A stretch of DNA of 64,000 nucleotides from an uncultured Bacteroidales bacterium. GTDB lineage: Bacteria > Bacteroidota > Bacteroidia > Bacteroidales > Paludibacteraceae. Each line of letters starts with the position of its first letter. Within the stretch, counting starts at the first letter, position 1. Shown here piece by piece: positions 57,901 through 64,000 of this stretch. The position numbers were made by a program, and so were the translations under genes. Location of the stretch: NCBI GenBank assembly GCA_946403215.1, contig CAMIZG010000001.1, positions 81,289-145,288 of the forward strand. The letters are read 5' to 3'. The notes under the pieces are model-generated. The model was not told where the DNA came from. It made no database searches and was given only the letters and a program-made list of their open reading frames with translations.

Positions 57901-60900
57901 GGGAGAGTATCACTACACCAAAGATTGGACTTATGAGGCCAACGACGAAAGTGCTACACTGAGGGCGTATGCCTACTTTGCTGATCGTCCGGATTGTACA
58001 CGTCCTGAAGTGTCAGCAGTTGAAAAACACGCACAGACGTGGGGCTACACCTATCACCACTCGGCTATAGCATGTGACGGCTCTTACACCAGTACGCTGC
58101 ACTTCACATGGAGTAACGGCGCAAGTGCCTTCCATATTGACAGTGTGGATGCAACATCCCATGTTGTACAGGCATCGCTGGTCAACGACTCACATACCGC
58201 CGGATCCGTTACACGGATTATTAAAGGAAATGTGGTAACGGATACGCCAAAAGATATTTATCGCGTATATTGGGATGCAAACAATACCGATGAGTGCGAT
58301 AGCATTATCACAACCATTGTGCCGGATGCCTCTGTATGGACATTGGCACCCTTCAACGTTACCAAAAACGAAGTAAGCTGTGGTGCAACAAAGTACACCT
58401 TCCACCCTACATGGACCTATCTCAAAGCGGCAAGTGATTTGATTATTGCTGAAGTCGGAGTAGATGAACCTGTCTGGAAAGGTGCGGCCAATACCGATCC
58501 GTCAACCGTAGTCATCACCGGTGATCTCGACCTTGCCAACCCAGGCAAGCCGCACAAGTTCTACGCGTACTTTGAGGATCGCGGTGCCGGAGTATGTAAC
58601 AGTAATATCGTATCCGTCAACGAGCCGCTTGTTCCGTATGTAAAGGTTACACGCTCGGAATACACGCAACCGGCATGCGATGTAGCAAAAGATACACTGC
58701 TGGTTGATCTCGAGTTTGTCCGCCAAGGCGGCACTGCCGAAGTATGGGTTGACGGAGGTGCAAAGACCTCGTCTACAACAAGTTTCCCCGTACAAGACGC
58801 GCCTCAAACATGGAAGAACATCCGCATTGAGGATGTGCCGGCTGACGGACAAAAACACACCTTGCATGTTAAGTTCTCGTCAGGTTGTGCAACGCAGGAC
58901 ATCGATATCCCTGTTAATGCTCCCGCCACACCTACAATGGTGATAGGCGCACCCACAACGTCTTCGGATGCAGATTGCCAGGATAGTACATATACTCTTG
59001 TAGTGCCCGTTACTTATGCTTATCAACTCGGCAAGATGTATGCGTGGATTGATACGGATACCAAGCGTCATCAAGTGTCTGTCAACGAGCAGGAGGATGG
59101 TGCAGCTGTCGATTACGCTGCAGGCCAGAGTTCACGTACTACGAACATCAAGTTTACCGGTTTGACAGGCGACGGCAACAGCCACACGATACATGTGGCA
59201 TGCGATGGGGAAGGTGCCTGCGATAAGTCGAAGCCATTTGACGCCCCGTTCCGACCGGTGATTGACAGTGTTGTTGTTCGGTGCAGTCAGCCGGCATTCG
59301 GCGAAGTGTATTACAACGACACCGTCAAGGTATATTACAAGAACGCTACCAAGTCCGGCGGTGCTGATCTTACTATTCAAAGCACAACACCTCTCGGCGA
59401 TGAAGTATCAGTGCGTAAAAAGACTACTGCCGTTTCCGGCAATGGAGTGCTCGTACACACCTTCACCGGCATACGTGCTACGGATGGCGCGTCGTACCGC
59501 ATTGAGGCGTTCTTTGATGATCGCAATACATGCAAACCCTATGCAGACTTTGTAACGCCCGATACGCGCCATATAGAGTTCACGGTAAAGCCTTCTATTG
59601 TTGATTGCAACGGCAATGATACTATTATCTTCACCGTCAATGCTGCCGACCTGAGCGGCAATCTTGTCATCACGGATGGCACGAACGAGTTGTACAACAA
59701 GCCTGCTCCTGCCTCGTACCCGTTCACCGGCAAGATTGACGATGCTCTGCAGGCAGCGGGCACGAACCTCAACCTGCAGGCTTACTTTACCAGTGATCTT
59801 ACATTCCTGAGCGGAGCGCAACACTATATTGCGCCGGATGCACCAACACTTAGCTTGGGCAGGAAGCCCGGTCATGTTGTGAGCTGTGACGGTAACGTGA
59901 CGATGCAATTGGTAGTTGAGTATGCTCACCAAACCGGTTCGCTGGAGGTGCGTGACAACAGCAATGCACTTATCGCCGAGATCGCGAATAGTGCTCTTCC
60001 GGCATCGCCGTTCACCATCGATTGGACGTACGCCGCCGATGGCGAGGCGCGAACAGCAACGGCATTCTTTAGCAATCGTCCGACTTGTGTTGACACCGAG
60101 GATGCAGATGCTCTGTCGGTACCGTATCGGACATTTACGCACCATTTGTCCACGCCTGACTGCGACGGCTACTACTATGATACGATACGTTTCGCATGGA
60201 AAGACGCAGCCGGAGAGTTTGTAGTGGACTCCGCAGGTACGAATCTATGCCCGAGCACTGCCGCCAACGGTACGTTCGACAGGGTACTTCGCGGACATGT
60301 GACCGATGCGGAGAGAGACCTCTATGCGATGTCTTTCAGTGGCCAATTAGGTTGCGAACCTACAATCGTACGCAGCAGCGTGCCGGCATCATCCGTGCTC
60401 ACCGGCTTCAAGTACGACACTGCATATGCCGAAGGCTGCGATGCAACCACTTATACCCTGAAGGTTAGTTGGGACTATGCTTTGGCAGAGGATGATTTAA
60501 TCATCGAGGATGCTGCCTCAGGCATTATCTGGCAGGATGCTGCTACCGACAAATCTGCAACGATAAAAGATTTGCCGTTAGACCTCACAAGTCTAGGTAA
60601 GAGCCACACATTGTATGCTTATTTCCGTGATAGAGCCGCAGATTGCAAGCATGAAGTATCTATTTCGTACAACGAACCCGACAGACCTGCTGTAAACATT
60701 GAGAATGAGATATCATTCAGCGGACAGAGCTGTAAGGGCGAAACAGTTGAGCTTACTTTCAAGCTCACCTATACGCAGCAGAACGGCACGGTGGAGGCAT
60801 GGATTGACGGAATGGAGCCGGTTACCGTCGGCTCAGCACAAAATGAGACCTGGACACCTGCCACTGAGCAGTTCAAACTAGCGGACGTTCCTGCTGACGG

Positions 60901-62635
60901 CAGAACAACCGACCTGCATGTGCGCATCAACGGTGCTTCGGGCTGCACGGCGGACAAGAGTGACATCGTAATCCCACAGCAGCCGATCATCCGAACCATC
61001 ACAACTGACCAGCCGAAAGCATTTGTCAGCTGCGGTGAAGCGTATGACGTGACCGTCAGTGTGACCTTCGAGCACGGCAACGGCAAGTATATCTGCGTCA
61101 AGTACACCGATGATGGCAAGGACGACAATGTTGCACAAACCACAGAGGCGGTTACTGACGGCACAACGGCTGTTATCACTCTTACTGGACTCAAAGACGT
61201 AGGTACGGATAGTAGGAATATATCCGTTTATTTCAAGGACTATGAGAGTTGCGCTGACGCTTCTGCGACATACAATCTGCCTGCATTGAACAGCATAACG
61301 GCGTTGACGGCTGTCCCAAGTGCATCCACTTGTGGTACGCTTAATTACTCCGTAAGCGGTAGTGTGACATTCAACAATGCTGATGGCGACCTCATCGTGA
61401 AGTATGGCGACAAAGTTGCTACTATCACCAATCAGACAGCAACTTCAGCTGACTACATCATCAATGATATGACAGCCGAAGGAACAGGCTTGCAACTAAC
61501 GGCGTATTTCTTCAACGCTCCAGGATGCTCCCTGTCCAAGCAGTTTGACGCACCCGTGGTGCCGACGCTCTCTGCTGACATCAGTAGTGTAAATGAAGAG
61601 TTCATCTGTGGCGACAAGTATTACGATGTCACCCTTAGCATCTCGGCCGAGAATCAGAGTGGTGACTATGTTGTAATTGACCGTGTAGCGGGAGGTTCTG
61701 AATGGCAGTACACCAACCAAACGAAGTTTACTATCAACCGCCCTGCTAATGCTGAGACGCACACAATCATTGTACGCTATCCGGATACTAAGTGTGAATA
61801 CGTTATCCCGACACCTGTTGAGGTCACTCCGGATATCAAGCCTTTGCCAATCATCAGTCTTATGCCTATAGAACGACGCGTATGCAATAGCGAGCGGGAG
61901 CTTGCGTTGCCGTTTAGAATCGATGCCGGTGATATAGAGGAGGCGACACTCACGCTATCGGGTGCTACAGCCGTTGACAATGCCGAACTGACTATCAACG
62001 CAAGCAAGGATACATTGACATACATCCTGCCCGACGGATTCAAGCTCAATGCAGGCAAGCATAGTGCTATAGTTGAGGCTGTGGATGCAATGGGGTGCTC
62101 GACAAAAGCCGAGTTGTCGCTTGTGGAGGTGGCGCTGGATGGCATCATCTACTCCAAGTGGAACGACGTGCTGCTTGTGGATAACTCCGCCGGCCTGTAT
62201 AGCGGCTATCAGTGGTACGAGAACGACAAACCGGTAGGCGACAATTCGCAAGTGCTCTACCGAACGGATGGAATGACGAACAATTCGTACTACTGCCTGC
62301 TGACGCTCCAAGATGGCGGACAGATCTACACGTGCGAATATGTCTTCCAGCACATAACACCATCGGTTGAAGAGCAGCAGCCCGGCAACAGTACCACCGC
62401 CAACCGGATCCTCGTTCGGCCTAACCGTGTCGTACAGGGTGGGGCTGTTACCGTTCAGCAGTCCGAGCCAGAGACCTTGCATCTGGTGCTCATGAGTTCT
62501 ACCGGTCAGCGCATAGCCGAATATACGCAGACGGATAGCTCTAAACCGGTCAATATGCCTACCGTACAAGGTGTATATCTGTTGCGTATCACTTCCGATA
62601 GTGGTCTGCAAACAGAAAAGATTGTGGTATATTAA
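51998..62635 (+). CDS. Giant (3545 aa) T9SS-exported modular surface protein, probable adhesin
   Basis: Uninterrupted 10.6-kb ORF; signal peptide SILLLLLGFVVVLPSYAG; roughly 25 Cys-paired ~95-120 aa modules; Ig-like YQWYENDKPVGDN...YYCLLTLQDGG; CTD ILVRPNRVVQGGAVTVQQSEPETLHLVLMSSTGQRIAEYTQTDSSKPVNMPTVQGVYLLRITSDSGLQTEKIVVY. Confidence 0.88.
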   Translation: MKHIFTMNQRNIVTSILLLLLGFVVVLPSYAGDYERNFDGTEVLYIKTAPANWYWYGNDMDKGKFAYFFNSNTGANAWTTEAVGSPLYDALQIVVPAGNWTHVILTRHDVKSNPSWDNIIWSEDAQQKSGDIPINSTHNYLQNFARGTADHHYWAQYIFGPSATNPAAGKVDGIEEELIEFCPESSGDPFSLTPIFDEGGKDYNYNSSGSHAWYKWNGSSWELVSDQYAGYKTDGENEWFCNEKLSSAADTYYFLWTNAPSRRRLLHLKKKASCPEVCEITSFRYVTTPVNVNDSTFAFEGSVAFTKKAGDLIIQYRDSILTIEDPVSPQVFSLQGLKADGAEGHHLTARFSEDGSCEADSVIKKAPSPESGVTIYLSNIDYSPKHPYSPKAETYSHNTSVLLTPSVQVTDSFVWTDIKGNKLKSNRDLAPNNTYTISGYNQDTTILLYYTEFNTPPVVGGNMMSNGSYEDLAANMDGMSDYDYTKRYENKTNIIWDGLKDDENGGIIDDVRKNVYWFKTGYDAVKDTSYYNAKSGIWGITTDANIFWERMAKISPKDANYMAVFDGDAGEKEAWKAVGNPSLSPNPNPNLLLQKGTTYMFSFWVANVNNFGEMINFKPDGSSMTNNAILQFKIKYKDKATGTEYEEFLGEPTNLNDSKYLNNFWHQNSATFTSPVDADEVTVSVVDKNTSGMRIGNDFALDDIQFRPVSIKLATVRARERFEVKFVEPGTNPVNLQVEWVTRPACGQDTCTMRVSFRYPNITTHDIKLTLKDLNTSNSYGTLLENVTLAKTPIPGNADSTDYVGYFTSGSYGGATYKDKVKADAATHNIRAKLTVLDANDVDHGGQTNESGLQAPGIPALAITDVTMNKPDCSGLKYTLDIDLNYTALSGTTLTYYVDNVSKATRTIDYEVTARTKNDVPTAALDADGKEHTLKVSTGHALDCIDTYTYTAPKANIVSDLSVAPIQPDCDEEKYRLIVSWEVTKPAVTGSLFDTLMIKVGDASPYEILIKAGEPNMTISGNVATGTFEIPIDYAIGASHPTIKAYMKERGASCYFTPLPTYADPTVPRMTIGTPTFEDIACNVPTFTLVVPDTFIYQRGDMRMWLDSATYDKAKSGQKITITDGNRCAGVTTGDKYTVNSTDKLVTLFKFTGLSLTGTHKIFAECTGEHSCHRVPEDYAGKEFVAPTLPTAAVKEGSIEYTSPVCDVETVTLKFTINYVNQSGTLKVWVTDLGEETYSYAGTTGSVNIEYPNVPADGWATRKLNFEFEGSCSVTNIALPAPPRWPVVKGVTVTTPANVACSEDDYTASIKVDYVNIASADKLVVQYTNAAGETKTKKMDEVSLTGTSKTFDFTLDDIDKGSKELYVYLDGAAADCKTTLQHKGTYTAPYRPELIINSVDTLHDACSASTYAIAIDWKYRAFKAGTMKFYVDETEKGTPRAVTYNATTFTLCKDTIKGLTADGGLHTLKLLTNVADNCTESRSNIRAPKGNTITSFRVDTTVLKCDETKYKLIASWEVSAPAGTYDTLIIVNAANEVLWKDSLTSATRSNIVTLAKEYTVGDVTTPTPIYAYLKERGRSACDKSDTYVSPVTPKLNALSTRIITDSADCDESTYSLIVPITYTNQHGRMYVWLDAASYAVATDKVEVTSSTGFVTGGAYADGVGYTEGAAVSKKTYAKITGIQGNGAERKVSVAFDDPRGCKILDGLTYTEPFRPVITGVTATPTTPDAGVLTYDVEVTVSTTNGHGRQVTITSGDLGLPDFTGNVDGITGKLTHTFEGIVTDHGKTHKFYAYFTDRKNCVKEGSFTSPDQRKFHTFNVVDTLLPLCDNTSYVVFEVTSTAMGGELVIKDKDTDVELYRHATPITNPFRDTIKHLSRQADGSVHTLVASFTAPTPVQSKEDSYTARPEPTISMSGGAVTGPDCKGTVHLPLTVSFVNQTSDLYIVNNKGEEIDHVLAAELIGKSTFSAGEYHYTKDWTYEANDESATLRAYAYFADRPDCTRPEVSAVEKHAQTWGYTYHHSAIACDGSYTSTLHFTWSNGASAFHIDSVDATSHVVQASLVNDSHTAGSVTRIIKGNVVTDTPKDIYRVYWDANNTDECDSIITTIVPDASVWTLAPFNVTKNEVSCGATKYTFHPTWTYLKAASDLIIAEVGVDEPVWKGAANTDPSTVVITGDLDLANPGKPHKFYAYFEDRGAGVCNSNIVSVNEPLVPYVKVTRSEYTQPACDVAKDTLLVDLEFVRQGGTAEVWVDGGAKTSSTTSFPVQDAPQTWKNIRIEDVPADGQKHTLHVKFSSGCATQDIDIPVNAPATPTMVIGAPTTSSDADCQDSTYTLVVPVTYAYQLGKMYAWIDTDTKRHQVSVNEQEDGAAVDYAAGQSSRTTNIKFTGLTGDGNSHTIHVACDGEGACDKSKPFDAPFRPVIDSVVVRCSQPAFGEVYYNDTVKVYYKNATKSGGADLTIQSTTPLGDEVSVRKKTTAVSGNGVLVHTFTGIRATDGASYRIEAFFDDRNTCKPYADFVTPDTRHIEFTVKPSIVDCNGNDTIIFTVNAADLSGNLVITDGTNELYNKPAPASYPFTGKIDDALQAAGTNLNLQAYFTSDLTFLSGAQHYIAPDAPTLSLGRKPGHVVSCDGNVTMQLVVEYAHQTGSLEVRDNSNALIAEIANSALPASPFTIDWTYAADGEARTATAFFSNRPTCVDTEDADALSVPYRTFTHHLSTPDCDGYYYDTIRFAWKDAAGEFVVDSAGTNLCPSTAANGTFDRVLRGHVTDAERDLYAMSFSGQLGCEPTIVRSSVPASSVLTGFKYDTAYAEGCDATTYTLKVSWDYALAEDDLIIEDAASGIIWQDAATDKSATIKDLPLDLTSLGKSHTLYAYFRDRAADCKHEVSISYNEPDRPAVNIENEISFSGQSCKGETVELTFKLTYTQQNGTVEAWIDGMEPVTVGSAQNETWTPATEQFKLADVPADGRTTDLHVRINGASGCTADKSDIVIPQQPIIRTITTDQPKAFVSCGEAYDVTVSVTFEHGNGKYICVKYTDDGKDDNVAQTTEAVTDGTTAVITLTGLKDVGTDSRNISVYFKDYESCADASATYNLPALNSITALTAVPSASTCGTLNYSVSGSVTFNNADGDLIVKYGDKVATITNQTATSADYIINDMTAEGTGLQLTAYFFNAPGCSLSKQFDAPVVPTLSADISSVNEEFICGDKYYDVTLSISAENQSGDYVVIDRVAGGSEWQYTNQTKFTINRPANAETHTIIVRYPDTKCEYVIPTPVEVTPDIKPLPIISLMPIERRVCNSERELALPFRIDAGDIEEATLTLSGATAVDNAELTINASKDTLTYILPDGFKLNAGKHSAIVEAVDAMGCSTKAELSLVEVALDGIIYSKWNDVLLVDNSAGLYSGYQWYENDKPVGDNSQVLYRTDGMTNNSYYCLLTLQDGGQIYTCEYVFQHITPSVEEQQPGNSTTANRILVRPNRVVQGGAVTVQQSEPETLHLVLMSSTGQRIAEYTQTDSSKPVNMPTVQGVYLLRITSDSGLQTEKIVVY

Positions 62636-62690
62636 ATGATAGAAAGGTAATAACTTTATTCCTCCCTCGGCATGGAGTGTCCTCCCTTTC

Positions 62691-62725
62691 TCAGGGCACA
62701 AACCAATGCAATGTTTGTGCCCTGA
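62691..62725. other. Perfect 13-bp inverted repeat in intergenic region upstream of ftsY
   Basis: TCAGGGCACAAAC-caatgcaat-GTTTGTGCCCTGA. Confidence 0.8.
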
Positions 62726-62795
62726 AGAGTGGAGGCATGGGATCGCCCGATGAGCGCGGAACGCTCAGCATGTGCGACCCATTGCCGAACACGAG

Positions 62796-63761
62796 ATGGC
62801 ATTTTTTGGATTATTTGGCAACAAAACGAAACAAGAGACGCTGGATAAGGGCTTACAGCAGTCCAACGCCTCGGTGCTCAGCAAGATTGGTCACGCCATA
62901 GCCGGACGCTCGACCATCGACGATGATGTGCTTGACGACCTGGAGGAGGCGCTTATCACCTCTGACGTCGGTGTGGAGACCACTTTGCACATCATTGAGC
63001 GCATACAGGAGCGCGTCAAGCGTGACAAGTATGTCGGCACAGGCGAACTTAACCGTCTTCTGGTGGAGGAGACCTGCGCCCTGCTCGCTGAAAATAATCA
63101 ATGTGAGCCAATGGCTAATGGCCAACAGCCAATGGCGGATTCTCATGATCCGTATGTAATCATGATTGTAGGAGTCAACGGTGTAGGCAAGACCACCACC
63201 ATCGGCAAACTCGCTCACATGTACAAACAAGCCGGTAAGAAGGTCTACCTCGGCGCAGCCGACACTTTCCGCGCTGCGGCTGTGGAGCAGCTATGCATTT
63301 GGGGTGAACGCGTTGGTGTGCCGGTCATCAAACAGCAGCAAGGCTCCGATCCCGCATCCGTGGCTTTTGATACGTTGCAGTCCGCCAAGGCGAACGGCGC
63401 TGACGTAGTGCTTATCGACACGGCCGGGCGACTGCACAACAAGATCAACCTTATGCACGAGCTCACCAAGATCAAGAATGTCATGCAGAAGGTTGTACCT
63501 GGTGCACCGCACGACGTGATGCTTGTGCTCGACGGCTCGACCGGACAGAACGCCTTTGAGCAGGCGCGACAGTTCACCGCCGCTACACAGGTCAGTTCGC
63601 TCGCTATCACCAAGCTCGATGGTACAGCCAAGGGGGGAGTGGTGCTCGGTATATCCGACCAGTTCAAGATCCCGGTTCGATATATCGGCCTCGGCGAGCA
63701 GATGACCGACCTACAGCCTTTCAATGCTGAGCAGTTTGTAAAAACGTTGTTACACCAATAA
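62796..63761 (+). CDS. ftsY: Signal recognition particle receptor FtsY
   Basis: MAFFGLFGNKTKQETLDKGLQQSN...IVGVNGVGKTTTIGKLAHMYKQAGKKVYLGAADTFRAAAVEQL...VLIDTAGRLHNKINLMHEL...ITKLDGTAKGGVVL. Confidence 0.95.
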   Translation: MAFFGLFGNKTKQETLDKGLQQSNASVLSKIGHAIAGRSTIDDDVLDDLEEALITSDVGVETTLHIIERIQERVKRDKYVGTGELNRLLVEETCALLAENNQCEPMANGQQPMADSHDPYVIMIVGVNGVGKTTTIGKLAHMYKQAGKKVYLGAADTFRAAAVEQLCIWGERVGVPVIKQQQGSDPASVAFDTLQSAKANGADVVLIDTAGRLHNKINLMHELTKIKNVMQKVVPGAPHDVMLVLDGSTGQNAFEQARQFTAATQVSSLAITKLDGTAKGGVVLGISDQFKIPVRYIGLGEQMTDLQPFNAEQFVKTLLHQ

Positions 63762-63769
63762 TTATTTAC

Positions 63770-63903
63770 CATTTGTTCATTTACTATTTACGATTTGTTT
63801 TGTAATTTGACTATTTGGTCATTTGCGAATGGTGAAATGATTAAATGATTAAATGAACAAATAAATGAATAAATGGTAAATGAGTAAATGATAAAATGAA
63901 TTT
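63770..63903. repeat. AT-rich quasi-periodic repeat with inverted-repeat symmetry
   Basis: atttaccatttgttcatttactatttacgatttg ... aaatgattaaatgattaaatgaacaaataaatgaataaatggtaaatgagtaaatg. Confidence 0.8.
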
Positions 63904-64000
63904 ATGAATCTACTTAAGAATCCCTGGATAACAATGCCGGAGTACAACTGCTACGGCTGTAGCCCCAACAACCCCATAGGCACCCGTATGCGCTTCTACG
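63904..64000 (+). CDS. Truncated N-terminus of a hotdog-fold thioesterase-like protein
   Basis: MNLLKNPWITMPEYNCYGCSPNNPIGTRMRFY...; runs off window end. Confidence 0.5.
   Translation, partial: MNLLKNPWITMPEYNCYGCSPNNPIGTRMRFY

Noticed and set aside
59408-60145. 245-aa minus-strand ORF inside the giant gene
   Set aside because: Antisense artefact in repetitive coding sequence; no start/RBS context or domain.
54570-62130. DNA-level tandem repeats in the giant gene
   Set aside because: Modules are related at protein level but too diverged in DNA to be satellite or CRISPR-type repeats.
62640-62795. SRP (4.5S) RNA gene next to ftsY
   Set aside because: The conserved GGUCAGGUCCGGAAGGAAGCAGCC-type apical sequence is absent.

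Overview
This looks like a chromosomal segment from a Bacteroidales-type (Bacteroidota) genome. The basis is promoters of the -33 TTTG / -7 TAnnTTTG type, a type IX secretion (T9SS) plug-like protein, T9SS C-terminal sorting domains, GSCFA, and a NagB-LmbE fusion. Contents in order: (1) ~0-18 kb: the 3' part of an AT-rich surface-polysaccharide locus (acyltransferases, Wzy-like protein, many glycosyltransferases, a translationally coupled GDPD/HAD/two-nucleotidyltransferase/cupin cassette, UDP-galactopyranose-mutase-like protein). (2) ~17.9-22.5 kb: a compact GC-richer operon of WecG-type GT, NTP_transf_5-like protein, kdsB, ABC exporter and kdsC. (3) 22.9-25.6 kb: a secreted protein, a 59-aa peptide ORF and a PqqD-like (RRE) protein. 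(4) 25.7-36.9 kb: housekeeping genes (N-domain-less ClpB, 5'-nucleotidase, GSCFA, T9SS plug-like, tRNA-Thr(CGT), LptF/G, tgt, panD, mnmE, rlmH). (5) 37-45.4 kb: CotH, gltX, nagB-lmbE, GT2, SpoIID-like. (6) 45.5-62.6 kb: a duplicated [OmpA-like + large T9SS-exported protein] array ending in a 3545-aa protein with roughly 25 paired-Cys modules in higher-order blocks. (7) ftsY and a truncated thioesterase-like ORF. The main candidates for something undescribed are the peptide/PqqD pair with nearby NTP_transf_5 and ABC exporter genes, the OmpA/T9SS giant-protein array, and a family of short quasi-periodic repeats that sits between genes and also in-frame inside several unrelated proteins. Everything is read by eye; no searches were run.
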